Shown here one piece after another: positions 1-8,622 of a stretch of DNA of 64,000 bases; within the stretch, counting starts at the first letter, position 1; every line of letters starts with the position of its first letter. Origin of the DNA: Pontixanthobacter gangjinensis (GTDB lineage Bacteria > Pseudomonadota > Alphaproteobacteria > Sphingomonadales > Sphingomonadaceae); NCBI RefSeq assembly GCF_009827545.1, contig NZ_WTYS01000001.1, forward strand, positions 1,699,772-1,763,771, written 5' to 3'. The translations under genes were made by a program, and so were the position numbers. The notes beneath the pieces were generated by a model. That model ran no database searches. It saw nothing but the letters and a program-made list of their open reading frames with translations, and was not told where the DNA came from.

Positions 1-1
1 G

Positions 2-193
2 CAGGACTATGCCGAAACGCTCAGGATTTGGCGGGAGAATTTTGACAGGGCGGTTGATGAAGGCCGTTTGCCAGAAGGCTTTGACGCTCGTTTCATTCGC
101 CTGTGGCGTTATTATCTGATGTATTGTGAGGGCGGATTTCGCGCTGGTGGAATTAATGTGAGCCAGGTGACGCTGGTCAAGCCAGCGCGCTAA
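2..193 (+). CDS. Cyclopropane-fatty-acyl-phospholipid synthase family, C-terminal part
   Basis: Partial gene cut by the window edge; only the last 63 codons are visible. The reading frame starts at base 2 and ends with TAA at 191-193. The visible protein has the tail pattern of cyclopropane-fatty-acid synthases: a YAETLRIWRENFD stretch, then FDARFIRLWRYYLMYCEGGF with the aromatic-rich core, then a short basic end (LVKPAR). Such enzymes transfer a methylene from S-adenosylmethionine to unsaturated membrane lipids. The SAM-binding domain lies outside the window, so a mycolic-acid-type methyltransferase relative cannot be excluded. It lies 23 bases upstream of the next gene on the same strand and may be co-transcribed with it. 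Confidence 0.75.
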   Translation, partial: QDYAETLRIWRENFDRAVDEGRLPEGFDARFIRLWRYYLMYCEGGFRAGGINVSQVTLVKPAR

Positions 194-216
194 CTCGCAG
201 GGAGAGAGGAACGATA

Positions 217-1419
217 ATGAAAAAGTGGATCATCGGCATACTGGCTGTCTTGTTGGGCGGCGGAGCCGTCACATGGGCCTCGCTTGACGAGGATCAACGC
301 AATCTGCTCGCCAATTTGCCGACAGATCGCAACGTGCTGTTTTGGTCAACCGAACAGCGCGACGCGGCTTTTCGCACGCTGGATGCAATACCGGTTTTGG
401 CCAAGGCGCGGGTGATTGAATCTGGTAACACAATCTATCCGCTGCCTGCAGGTGAAGCCCTCCCGATAGCCACCAACATTGACCAATATATGAAGGAGCA
501 ACGCACTGCTGCTTTGGTGATCGTGTATGATGGTAAGATTGTATTGGAAAAATACGGTCTTGGCTTCGCGGCTGAAGGTAAGTGGACCAGTTTTTCTGTC
601 GCGAAGAGCCTGACCTCGACCATGGTTGGCGCAGCTGTGAAAGACGGTCACATTAAGAGCTTGGACGACAAGGTCACCGACTATATCGCCGACCTCAAGG
701 GGTCAGCTTATGACGATGTGACAGTTCGCCAGTTGCTGACCATGACATCAGGCGTACGGTGGAACGAAGACTACACCGATCCCAAATCCGATGTTGCGCT
801 GTTTAACGAGCACGAGGCGCCGGACGGCGAGGACGCCACCGTAAGCTATATGAAGACCTTACCGCGTGAGGCGCCTGCTGGCAGCAAATGGGTCTATAAG
901 ACTGGCGAAACCAATTTGATCGGTGTGCTGGTAAGCGAGGCTTCCGGCAAGCCGCTTGCAGAATATCTTTCCGAAAAAGTTTGGGCGCCGTTCGGAATGG
1001 AACAGGACGCTACCTGGCTTCTGGGTTCGACTGGTCATGAAATTGGCGGTTGCTGCATTCAGGCTTCGACCCGTGATTATGCCCGTTTCGGGCAGTTCAT
1101 AATGAATGGAGCTGTTGCGGGCGGTGAGAAGGTCGTCCCCGACGACTGGTTGGCCGAAGCAACCACGAGCCAAGCCGAAATTGGAATGCCGGGCCGTGGC
1201 TATGGCTTCCAATGGTGGACTTATGACGATGGCAGCTTTGCCGCGCAGGGAATTTTTGGCCAGGGCATCTTTATCGATCCGGCTCGCAAATTAGTGATCG
1301 CGTCCAACGGCAATTGGCCGGTTGCATCAGGGCAAGGCGCAGAAGGCGAGCAGCGGATTGCGTTTTACCGAGCGGTTCAGGATGCGGTTGATACGAAGCT
1401 GGCTGCAGCTAATAATTAA
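217..1419 (+). CDS. Serine hydrolase, beta-lactamase class C / 6-aminohexanoate-dimer hydrolase-like
   Basis: A 400-residue protein with an N-terminal hydrophobic signal or anchor (residues 4-20) followed by a beta-lactamase-like fold. The nucleophile motif SxxK is seen as SVAK at residues 127-130, and a YKTGETN stretch near residue 227 occupies the place of the second catalytic tyrosine motif. Family members (class C beta-lactamases, esterases, NylB-type amidases) hydrolyse amides or esters in the periplasm. The substrate cannot be told from sequence; a true antibiotic-cleaving enzyme is not implied. The ATG start has a purine-rich AGGGAGAGAGGA ribosome-binding site just upstream. A strong hairpin follows the stop codon. 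Confidence 0.85.
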   Translation: MKKWIIGILAVLLGGGAVTWASLDEDQRNLLANLPTDRNVLFWSTEQRDAAFRTLDAIPVLAKARVIESGNTIYPLPAGEALPIATNIDQYMKEQRTAALVIVYDGKIVLEKYGLGFAAEGKWTSFSVAKSLTSTMVGAAVKDGHIKSLDDKVTDYIADLKGSAYDDVTVRQLLTMTSGVRWNEDYTDPKSDVALFNEHEAPDGEDATVSYMKTLPREAPAGSKWVYKTGETNLIGVLVSEASGKPLAEYLSEKVWAPFGMEQDATWLLGSTGHEIGGCCIQASTRDYARFGQFIMNGAVAGGEKVVPDDWLAEATTSQAEIGMPGRGYGFQWWTYDDGSFAAQGIFGQGIFIDPARKLVIASNGNWPVASGQGAEGEQRIAFYRAVQDAVDTKLAAANN

Positions 1420-1430
1420 CTCCGACAAAG

Positions 1431-1467
1431 AAAGGCGAGCCATCAGGGCAGGGGATGGCTCGCCTTT
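1431..1467. terminator. Bidirectional hairpin terminator between the serine hydrolase and PilZ genes
   Basis: A perfect 14-base-pair inverted repeat (arms 1431-1444 and 1454-1467, AAAGGCGAGCCATC and its complement) with a 9-base loop sits between two convergent genes. The arms begin with AAA and end with TTT, so each strand gives a GC-rich stem ending in a short U run. Confidence 0.8.
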
Positions 1468-1506
1468 CGCTGCAATGTGCTATGTCGCCCACGGTGGAGC
1501 GCTGCT

Positions 1507-1857
1507 TTACAAAGTGCTGCGGTAGACCATGCTGGGGCTGTAGCGGCCCAAAATATTGTCATGCACGATTGGGCTAAGCAGCTCCATGAATGCACAGCCG
1601 ACAACTGAATTATCCCACCATACAACTTCTGCTTGAAGCGATTCGAGGCCGGGAAGTGTAATCCAGCACAGCTGGCCAGGATGCATTCGGCTAATTGCTG
1701 ATGCCGAAAAGCCCGAGATCGACAGATCTTGCACCACAGTTTGGAACGCGCGCCCACCAGACGCACGCAGCTGCGCGGGGATAGTCAGTTTTGTGCGCGG
1801 AGAGCAGCGATCTTCCTGTGCTGCCAATGCATAGCTGTCATGTGTGTCGACGACCAT
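1507..1857 (-). CDS. PilZ domain protein
   Basis: A 116-residue single-domain protein. The PilZ pattern is visible: an RTKL arginine segment (where the family has RxxxR), then a QDLSISGFSA block matching the D/N-x-S-x-x-G motif. PilZ domains bind cyclic di-GMP and link it to motility or exopolysaccharide output. The first arginine motif is weak (PRTKLTIP), so nucleotide binding is uncertain. The ATG at 1857 is chosen; a longer GTG-started frame up to 1926 adds 23 residues with no domain character. It converges on the serine hydrolase through a shared terminator. Confidence 0.72.
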   Translation of the reverse strand: MVVDTHDSYALAAQEDRCSPRTKLTIPAQLRASGGRAFQTVVQDLSISGFSASAISRMHPGQLCWITLPGLESLQAEVVWWDNSVVGCAFMELLSPIVHDNILGRYSPSMVYRSTL

Positions 1858-2020
1858 TGAATGTGCCCCTGTTGGGTGAAGACTAACCAGAAACCTTACC
1901 GACAGAATACCGGATAGGCTTTGCACAAAGTGGCCGTTTCTACTTACAAAGACGTTGCGATAATTGGTTAAGCAATGTTTACGTCGACCCGGCGCTGGGT
2001 CAGCTTTTTACGAGGGCAGA

Positions 2021-2731
2021 TTAGACCCGAATCCGGTACGAAGTTGGGAAGTCTTCGCCGAGCAGTTCCACGATCCGATTTGCGACGACATCAGGAGCTT
2101 TGACCGTGGCCGGATCTTCGCCGGGATAGGCTCTTGCGCGCATGGCGGTGCGGGTTGCGCCTGGATCGACTATGGCAATGCGCACATTTCCGATCTTCTC
2201 GACTTCCTGCGCGTAACTGTCGAGCAACGATTCAAACGCTGCCTTGGTCGAACCATACGCTGCCCAATAGGCTCGTGCTTCGTTGCCGACGCTGCTTGTC
2301 AGGCCAATTACGCGGCCATTCTCTGCACGCTTCAGCAGCGGGTCAAACGCCGCTAGCAACGCCTGAGTGGCCAATAGGTTGGTCGTTATCGCTTGGCTGA
2401 ACTGCTTAAGGTCAATCTGCGTAACCGGCGTTAAAGTTGGCAGATAAGCTGCTGAAATAACTAGGATATCCAATTTGTCCCAGCGGCCTGCAATCGCGCC
2501 GGCAAGCCGGACAATGGCGTCGGGCTCCCCGAGGTCAAGCGGAGCGATTGTCGATTGCCCGCCGAGAGCATGAATTTCATCCTCCACTGCTTCGAGCGCC
2601 TTCACATCGCGTCCAGTGAGCACAACATGCGCACCCGCAGCGGCTAGCGCCTTGGCGGTTTCCGCGCCAATGCCTTTGCTCGAACCGGTAATGAGGGCGA
2701 GCTTGCCATCGAGCGCAACGGTATTTGTCAT
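2021..2731 (-). CDS. Short-chain dehydrogenase/reductase
   Basis: A 236-residue classical SDR. The cofactor loop GSSKGIG is at residues 16-22, with catalytic serines near 146-147, Tyr159 and Lys163 (YGSTK). It should be an NAD(P)H-dependent oxidoreductase in the cytoplasm; the substrate is unknown. Its ATG overlaps the purF stop codon (ATGA), so the two genes are translationally coupled, which suggests a link to purine synthesis or just shared transcription. Confidence 0.85.
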   Translation of the reverse strand: MTNTVALDGKLALITGSSKGIGAETAKALAAAGAHVVLTGRDVKALEAVEDEIHALGGQSTIAPLDLGEPDAIVRLAGAIAGRWDKLDILVISAAYLPTLTPVTQIDLKQFSQAITTNLLATQALLAAFDPLLKRAENGRVIGLTSSVGNEARAYWAAYGSTKAAFESLLDSYAQEVEKIGNVRIAIVDPGATRTAMRARAYPGEDPATVKAPDVVANRIVELLGEDFPTSYRIRV

Positions 2732-4197
2732 CTAACGACCTTATCAAAGGAGAGTTGCGCATCACCGTCACGTTTGATCGCTTGGTCGGTTAGCGGGGTG
2801 GGATAATCGCCGGTAAAGCAAGCATCGCAATATTGCGGACAAGCGGCGTCACGCCCCTTTAGACCCACCGCACGATAAAGTCCGTCTATCGATACGAACG
2901 CCAGACTGTCGGCGCCGATATATTCTCGCATCGGTTCGATCTCCATCCGGGCCGCAAGCAGCTTGTTACGCTCGGGCGTATCGACGCCGTAGAAGCAGCT
3001 ATGCGCAAAAGGTGGACTGGCGACACGAAAGTGAACCTCTGATGCGCCAGCATCGCGCATCATCTGGACGATCTTGATGCTAGTTGTTCCGCGGACGAGC
3101 GAGTCGTCGATAAGTACGATCCGCTTGCCTTCAACGAGAGCGCGATTGGCGTTGTGCTTCAGCGAGACACTTGATGTGCGCGCGCCTTGTGATGGCTGGA
3201 TGAAGGTCCGCCCGACATAGTGAGACCGGATAATACCTAATTCAAACGGCACGCCCGATTGCTGGGCATAACCGATTGCCGCTGGAACACCGCTGTCGGG
3301 CACAGGAACGACCAGATCGACATCGGCAGGGCTTTCAGATGCCAGTTCCTGACCAATTGATTTGCGCGATTCGTAAACAGACTGGCCAACGAAAATTGAA
3401 TCAGGGCGGCTGAAATAGACATGTTCGAAAATGCATGGGCGCGCGGCAATATTGCCGAACGGCCGCAATGATTTTACTGCTCCGTCAAAGCCAACATGGA
3501 TTAATTCGCCGGGCTCAACCTCGCGCTCAAACTTTGCCCCTATTACGTCAAACGCTACGCTCTCGCTGGCAAACACAACTGCATCGCCAAGCTTACCCAT
3601 CACCAATGGCCGGATGCCCTGGGGGTCGCGGCAAGCTATCATCCCTTCGGGCGTCATCACGATTAGCGAATAGGCCCCTTCAAGCATGCGCAATGCATCG
3701 ACCAGACGGTCTATTGTCGTAGGATAACGGCTAGTTGCGACAAGGTGGATGATGACTTCGGTGTCGGAAGTCGACTGGAAAATTGAACCCCTGCTGACGA
3801 GCCCGTCACGCAACGAACGCGCGTTTGAAATATTCCCATTATGTGCAACCGCAAATCCGCCCGAGGCAAGATCTGCATAAAGCGGCTGGACATTGCGCAG
3901 GCCTGATCCGCCAGTCGTAGAATATCGCACGTGTCCTGCTGCCATATGGCCAGGCAATTCTGCTAATGCTTCTTCGGTGGAAAAATTATCAGCGACGTGA
4001 CCGGTGCCGCGCACAGAGTAGAAACGGTCACCATTATAGCTGGTGATACCCGCAGCCTCTTGTCCGCGGTGTTGCAAGGCGTGGAGGCCAAGTGCGGTTA
4101 CTGCCGAAGCGGATTGCGCCCCGATTGCACCAAAGACGCCGCATTCCTCGCGCAGCTTATCGCCATTATCATCATAAAACGGGTGAATAAAGTTCAT
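2728..4197 (-). CDS. purF: Amidophosphoribosyltransferase
   Basis: This 489-residue enzyme carries out the first committed step of purine synthesis, making 5-phosphoribosylamine from PRPP and glutamine. The Ntn glutaminase nucleophile is Cys19 in EECGVFG, implying removal of a short propeptide as in the Bacillus-type enzyme. The PRPP-binding loop IDDSLVRGTTS is present. Cysteines in PCIFEHVYF, HSCFYG and YCDACFTG sit where the Bacillus enzyme binds its [4Fe-4S] cluster, so an iron-sulfur, oxygen-sensitive form is inferred. It is followed by an SDR with a 4-base overlap. No cvpA lies upstream; lolC diverges instead. Confidence 0.96.
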   Translation of the reverse strand: MNFIHPFYDDNGDKLREECGVFGAIGAQSASAVTALGLHALQHRGQEAAGITSYNGDRFYSVRGTGHVADNFSTEEALAELPGHMAAGHVRYSTTGGSGLRNVQPLYADLASGGFAVAHNGNISNARSLRDGLVSRGSIFQSTSDTEVIIHLVATSRYPTTIDRLVDALRMLEGAYSLIVMTPEGMIACRDPQGIRPLVMGKLGDAVVFASESVAFDVIGAKFEREVEPGELIHVGFDGAVKSLRPFGNIAARPCIFEHVYFSRPDSIFVGQSVYESRKSIGQELASESPADVDLVVPVPDSGVPAAIGYAQQSGVPFELGIIRSHYVGRTFIQPSQGARTSSVSLKHNANRALVEGKRIVLIDDSLVRGTTSIKIVQMMRDAGASEVHFRVASPPFAHSCFYGVDTPERNKLLAARMEIEPMREYIGADSLAFVSIDGLYRAVGLKGRDAACPQYCDACFTGDYPTPLTDQAIKRDGDAQLSFDKVVR

Positions 4198-4373
4198 GGA
4201 TTTTTTTACCGCCCGAGTGATGGCCGCCGAGCGCCGCTCAATGGCCGTGTTAACGGGTAATTACAAGTGTCAGCTGGCCTTAATCGGCCCCCTATTTGGC
4301 AATTTCCACTGGTGGCGCGGCGCATTTCATTGCAGCGAAAGCAAACACTGCCTAAACAAGCGACCTGACACCC

Positions 4374-5648
4374 TTGATATCGGCCAGTTACAGAAGCGAA
4401 ACCAATTTGCTCCTTTCCCCATTCGAATGGACAGTAACCAAACGCTACATGATGCCTGGGAAGGGCGAGGGCTTTATCGCGCTCGTCGCAGGCATCAGCA
4501 TCGGCGTAGTGATGCTAAGCGTCGCTTTGCTCATTGTTGTGATGAGCGTGATGAATGGTTTTCGGGGCGAATTGCTTGATCGCTTCGTCAATTTGAATGG
4601 CCATGCGATCATTCAGGGTTACGGCGGAAGACTTGATAATTGGGAGCAATTGCTGGAAGAAGTGCGCGAGACACCCGATGTCACCAGCGCATCTCCTCTG
4701 ATTGAACAGCCGTTACTCGTAACCTTCAATGGCCGCGCCGAAGCAATTAATTTGCGCGGCAATACACAGGCAGACATCGCAAAGCTTAGTGAGAATCTGG
4801 TCGCTGGCAATTTGTCGCAACTAAAACCAGAAGCGGGCAAAATCGCGATTGGATCACGGCTGGCAATAAAGCTGGGCGCGCAGATTGGCGATATAATCAC
4901 CATCATCAACCCTCAAGGGCGCTCCACTCCATTTGGCACAGTGCCCAGGCAGGTTGGGTATGAAATTGCCGCCTTAATCGAAACCGGCGTGTATGATTTT
5001 GACCAAGTGTTTGTGATTATGCCGATCAAGGACGCGCAGACATTGCTGCTGACGGGCGATACGATTGGCTTGATTGAGGTGATGACCACCGATGCCGAAG
5101 ATGTCGGGCGCATCCTGCAGCCACTTCAAGCAAAGTTGCAGGGCAGGGCGCAAATTAACGACTGGCGCACGCTGAATTCGAGTATTTTTGAAGCGTTGGA
5201 GGTGGAACGCGCTGCAATGTTCTTTGCTCTTTCGCTGATCGTGCTCGTCGCGGCGTTTAATATTCTGTCGTCCCTGGTGATGCTGGTTCGCGCAAAAACA
5301 CGCGACATTGCAATCATGCGCACCATGGGTGCGACGCGGCGCAATGTGCTGAAAATTTTCGTTACAACAGGAACCGTAATCGGCGCCTTCGGGACGCTAA
5401 GCGGTCTAGTTCTCGGTTTTCTGATTCTTTATTTCCGCCAAGCCATCGTGAGCTTTTTCGAGATGGTCACTGGCCAGGCTTTGTGGGACCCATCGGTGCG
5501 GTTCCTAACTGAATTGCCGGCGCGGGTTGATCCGGCGGAGGTCGTAGGCATCTGCTTGCTGGCGATGGTTCTCAGCTTCCTCGCGACGCTTTATCCGGCT
5601 TACAAAGCTGCCAATACAGATCCAGTGCAGGTGCTGCGTTATGAGTAA
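4374..5648 (+). CDS. lolC: Lipoprotein-releasing ABC transporter permease (LolC/E family)
   Basis: A 424-residue inner-membrane permease that extracts outer-membrane lipoproteins and hands them to LolA. It has the family layout: a cytoplasmic LSPFEW...RY start, a first membrane helix (around residues 33-58, ending VMNGFRGE), a periplasmic MacB-like core, and three C-terminal helices from about residue 278 onwards. Only one permease gene accompanies lolD, as expected for the homodimeric form found in many alphaproteobacteria. The TTG at 4374 is chosen because the conserved PFEW block lies upstream of the first in-frame ATG (4449). It overlaps lolD by 8 bases. Confidence 0.92.
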   Translation: MISASYRSETNLLLSPFEWTVTKRYMMPGKGEGFIALVAGISIGVVMLSVALLIVVMSVMNGFRGELLDRFVNLNGHAIIQGYGGRLDNWEQLLEEVRETPDVTSASPLIEQPLLVTFNGRAEAINLRGNTQADIAKLSENLVAGNLSQLKPEAGKIAIGSRLAIKLGAQIGDIITIINPQGRSTPFGTVPRQVGYEIAALIETGVYDFDQVFVIMPIKDAQTLLLTGDTIGLIEVMTTDAEDVGRILQPLQAKLQGRAQINDWRTLNSSIFEALEVERAAMFFALSLIVLVAAFNILSSLVMLVRAKTRDIAIMRTMGATRRNVLKIFVTTGTVIGAFGTLSGLVLGFLILYFRQAIVSFFEMVTGQALWDPSVRFLTELPARVDPAEVVGICLLAMVLSFLATLYPAYKAANTDPVQVLRYE

Positions 5649-6315
5649 TCCTGTCGTCAAATTGACCGGGCTGACCCGCTCTTTCGAACAAGGCGGCATC
5701 AAAATCGATGTGCTGCGCGGAGTTGATCTGGTGATCGAACCGGGTGAAATCGTCGCACTGTTGGGGCCTTCGGGTTCGGGTAAATCGACGATGCTGCAGG
5801 CGGTCGGCTTACTGGAGGGCGGATTTGGCGGCTCGATTGAAATCGGCGGCACAGACGCCTCGTCACTGCCGTCAGATGGGCGAACCGAACTGCGCCGCAA
5901 CCATCTAGGCTTTGTCTATCAGTTCCACCACTTGTTGCCTGATTTTAACGCGGTGGAGAACGTGGTCCTGCCGCAACTGGTCGTCGGCAAGCCTCGCGCT
6001 CAAGCAGAGAAACGCGCTGAGGAATTGCTCAATTCCCTCGGCTTGGGGCACCGCCTGACTCACCGGCCGAGCCAGCTTTCCGGGGGTGAGCAGCAGCGGG
6101 TTGCAGTCGCCCGTGCCTTGGTAAATCGGCCTGAATTGGTGCTGGCGGATGAGCCGACTGGCAATCTCGATGAAGCAACTGCAGATAAGGTGTTCGAGGA
6201 ATTCCTCGGGCTAGTCCGCGGATTGGGCAGTGCCGCTCTGGTCGCAACCCATAATGAGCGGCTGGCAGCGCGGATGGACCGTGTGCTAAGGCTGCATGAA
6301 GGCCGGCTCGGCTAA
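5641..6315 (+). CDS. lolD: Lipoprotein-releasing ABC transporter ATP-binding protein
   Basis: A 224-residue ABC ATPase that powers the lipoprotein-release permease encoded just upstream. Walker A (GPSGSGKST, residues 42-50), the Q-loop ([10 protein letters not shown]), signature LSGGE (146-150) and Walker B (LVLADEP, 166-172) are all intact, and the H-loop ATHNE is near the end. The Q-loop text [13 protein letters not shown] is typical for LolD and its close relatives. Translation is probably coupled to lolC. Confidence 0.95.
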   Translation: MSNPVVKLTGLTRSFEQGGIKIDVLRGVDLVIEPGEIVALLGPSGSGKSTMLQAVGLLEGGFGGSIEIGGTDASSLPSDGRTELRRNHLGFVYQFHHLLPDFNAVENVVLPQLVVGKPRAQAEKRAEELLNSLGLGHRLTHRPSQLSGGEQQRVAVARALVNRPELVLADEPTGNLDEATADKVFEEFLGLVRGLGSAALVATHNERLAARMDRVLRLHEGRLG

Positions 6316-6342
6316 ACTCCGCCTTTTTGAGAAAGACAATGT

Positions 6343-6822
6343 ATGACCACGATTGCAGAATTTAGCGTCAAGAAACCTGACGGAACCGAACTCGATCTGT
6401 CGGAGAAACTGGGCAAGGTTTTGCTCGTGGTCAACACCGCCAGCAAATGCGGTTTCACGCCGCAATATGAAGGCTTGGAAGAGCTACACCGAAAATTTGA
6501 GGGTAAGGGTTTTGAGGTGCTCGGATTCCCTTGCAATCAATTTGGCGCGCAAGAACCTGGTAATGCCGAAGAAATCGCCAGTTTTTGCAAGCTGACCTAT
6601 GATGTCACCTTCCCGATGATGGGCAAGGTCGAAGTTAACGGCGCTGGTGCCAGCCCGCTCTATGATTGGATGAAGGGCGAAGCGCCTGGGCTGATGGGGA
6701 GCAAGACCGTCAAATGGAACTTCACCAAATTCCTGATCGACCGTGAAGGTAAAGTCGTGCGGCGCTACGCCCCGACTGATACTCCTGCGCGGATTGAAAA
6801 AGATATTGCAAAACTGCTGTAA
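6343..6822 (+). CDS. Glutathione peroxidase family (thiol peroxidase)
   Basis: A 159-residue peroxidase reducing hydroperoxides. Peroxidatic Cys36 lies in NTASKCGFTPQY, and Gln70, Trp125 and Asn126 (KWNFTKF) complete the catalytic tetrad. Cys82 in SFCKLTYDVTFP is placed like the resolving cysteine of thioredoxin-dependent members, so thioredoxin rather than glutathione may be the reductant. There is no signal peptide. It follows lolD by 27 bases and may share its transcript. Confidence 0.93.
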   Translation: MTTIAEFSVKKPDGTELDLSEKLGKVLLVVNTASKCGFTPQYEGLEELHRKFEGKGFEVLGFPCNQFGAQEPGNAEEIASFCKLTYDVTFPMMGKVEVNGAGASPLYDWMKGEAPGLMGSKTVKWNFTKFLIDREGKVVRRYAPTDTPARIEKDIAKLL

Positions 6823-6871
6823 CCAATCGGCCTGCGCGTCCGAACGGCATGCTACATAATTGGAGGGCGTA

Positions 6872-7213
6872 ATGCTCGAATCGTTTAATCAGTGGTTCCT
6901 GTCGCTCGGTGCCGAGTACGGGGTGAACCCCTATATCTTTGGCGGCATCTATATCGGGGCTATCCCGTTTTTCTTGCTTTGCATCGGCTGGCTTGTGCGC
7001 AACGCGAAGGTCGGCAAATCGACCGTTCTGCCGACGATGTGTGCAGGTTTCTTCTTCGTGTCTGCCTATCTCTATCTGGCGGTTGTTGGGAATAATATTC
7101 CGGTTTGGGTGTGGATTTTCCTCGCCGCGCTTATCATCTATGGCGCATATTCGAGCATCCGCGACACTCGCAAAAAAATCGCTGCGGCGAAAGCGGAAGA
7201 GGGTGGCTTCTAA
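6872..7213 (+). CDS. Small membrane protein of unknown function
   Basis: A 113-residue protein with three predicted membrane helices (roughly residues 22-42, 53-73 and 76-95) and a charged C-terminal tail (TRKKIAAAKAEEGG). I do not recognise the family. The ATG at 6872 is preceded by a good ribosome-binding site (GGAGGG at 6862-6867), which excludes the TTG twelve bases upstream. It sits 49 bases after the peroxidase gene. Confidence 0.7.
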   Translation: MLESFNQWFLSLGAEYGVNPYIFGGIYIGAIPFFLLCIGWLVRNAKVGKSTVLPTMCAGFFFVSAYLYLAVVGNNIPVWVWIFLAALIIYGAYSSIRDTRKKIAAAKAEEGGF

Positions 7214-7575
7214 CTCCCTGAAATTTGTCATCTAGGTGGGGACAGGACTTCATTCTTGCTGAGTTATCCTTGGCCAGCCTGATAACTGCTTACGTAGGAT
7301 CGATAAATTTGTGAGTCGGAGCCGAAGACTTCCGCCGCGAGCGTCATTTTCCACGCTCTGGCACTGTCGAAAATTAAGCGACCGGCCGACAATTGAAAGA
7401 TCATGCGACACTTAGCGATTGCGATGTTTCTAGGAAAAAATCTTGCTCTGGGTGGTAAGCGGACGTGGGGTGAAGCCCAAAAATGGGACCTAATCGACGG
7501 GGCTGCATTGTGAAACTTGGGGCGTTCCTTTAGCAAGTTGGAATCAGGGGTCGCGTCCTGTAGGCGGAAATTCAA
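7214..7575. other. Intergenic region of 362 bases with a crotonase-like fragment
   Basis: This gap holds no full gene. Its second half (7403-7513) encodes a fragment resembling the C-terminal part of an enoyl-CoA hydratase, described separately. The rest shows no RNA gene or terminator that I can support. The promoter of the sulfotransferase gene is presumably in its last 60 bases. Confidence 0.5.
7403..7513 (+). pseudogene. Fragment resembling enoyl-CoA hydratase (crotonase), probable gene remnant
   Basis: The frame reads 36 residues from ATG to TGA. It includes FLGKNLALGGKRTWGEAQ followed by KWDLIDGAAL, matching the crotonase pattern of a G-[KR]-x-x-x-A-x-E-A block followed by W/G-L-I/V-D. 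A stop codon (7394-7396) lies two codons before the ATG, and the active-site part of such an enzyme is absent. I read it as the leftover of a decayed or deleted gene. A chance short frame is possible. Confidence 0.35.
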
Positions 7576-8505
7576 ATGTCCAACCAACCAACTCGGTCAC
7601 ACATATACCAAAACCATCATTTGGATTCGACGCGCTGGAATTGGTTTGAACCGCGCGACGACGATATTATCATCGCAACGTCCTATAAGGCTGGGACCAC
7701 GTTGATGCAGACCATAGTTGGTAATCTCTTGTTCCCGACAGGGGAACTGCCGGGTCCTGCTTCGGTAATTTCACCTTGGCTCGATTTTCGTCCATTTCCA
7801 TTGGAGATGGTGCTCGGACAGCTCGAAGCGCAGAAGCATCGCCGTTATATCAAGACCCATACACCTCTCGATGGACTGCCTTATTATCCTCAGGCAAAGT
7901 ATCTATGTGTGAGCCGCGATCCAAGAGATGTGTTCATGTCACTGCTGAACCACTGGGGCAGTCACACCGATGAATTTTATGCTACGGCAAACGGGATTCC
8001 AGGTCGTGTCGGTGATGAATTCCCAAGGTTTGGCGGAGACGTGAAACAAATCTGGCGGGATTGGATTACGCGGAGCTGGTTCGATTGGGAAGTTGGCGGT
8101 TATCCGTATTGGTCGCACCTGAGCTATGCACTGACTTTTTGGAATCATCGCCATCAAGCCAATGTCAAGCTGGTGCATTTCAACGACCTGTTGTCGGACT
8201 TGGATGGTCAGATGCATGACATCGCCGCATATCTCGAAATCGAAGTTCCTGACGAAATGTGGGCCGATGTCGTCAAACGCTGCACATTTGCGGAGGTCAA
8301 GAAAGACCCGTCAAAAGTGGTTGGGGAGAACATCGCCTTCGCGTTCAAAGGCGGTGCTAATAGCTTTATCCATAAGGGGACCAATGGCCGCTGGGTCGGA
8401 GTGCTAGATGATGAAGACTTGGCGCTCTACGACGAAGCAATGAGCAAGCTTCCGCCGGGCTATGCTGATTGGCTTCAAAATGGTCACTCTGCAGGCCTAA
8501 GTTGA
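7576..8505 (+). CDS. Sulfotransferase domain protein
   Basis: A 309-residue cytosolic-type sulfotransferase. The 5'-phosphosulfate loop SYKAGTT is at residues 36-42, the catalytic histidine is His95 (IKTHTP), and the 3'-phosphate site is CVSRDPRDVFMSLLNHW with Arg114. A KGTNGRW stretch near the end replaces the usual RKGxxGDWK. It would transfer sulfate from PAPS to an alcohol or phenol; the acceptor is unknown. It stands alone, next to a gene remnant, and looks like an accessory gene. Confidence 0.87.
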   Translation: MSNQPTRSHIYQNHHLDSTRWNWFEPRDDDIIIATSYKAGTTLMQTIVGNLLFPTGELPGPASVISPWLDFRPFPLEMVLGQLEAQKHRRYIKTHTPLDGLPYYPQAKYLCVSRDPRDVFMSLLNHWGSHTDEFYATANGIPGRVGDEFPRFGGDVKQIWRDWITRSWFDWEVGGYPYWSHLSYALTFWNHRHQANVKLVHFNDLLSDLDGQMHDIAAYLEIEVPDEMWADVVKRCTFAEVKKDPSKVVGENIAFAFKGGANSFIHKGTNGRWVGVLDDEDLALYDEAMSKLPPGYADWLQNGHSAGLS

Positions 8506-8622
8506 ACGTCCGAAATTGGGTCCTTAGCAGTCATCTGCCAATAGCGATGCACTGCAAATCAGGTCGTAAAAACTGTGGAAGCCGCGCTTCACTTTTTGCC
8601 TCGCAATCCGCATAAATACAAT

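Noticed and set aside
217-1419. Antibiotic-resistance beta-lactamase
   Set aside because: The SVAK motif alone is shared by many esterases and amidases; chromosomal context and overall pattern do not point to resistance.
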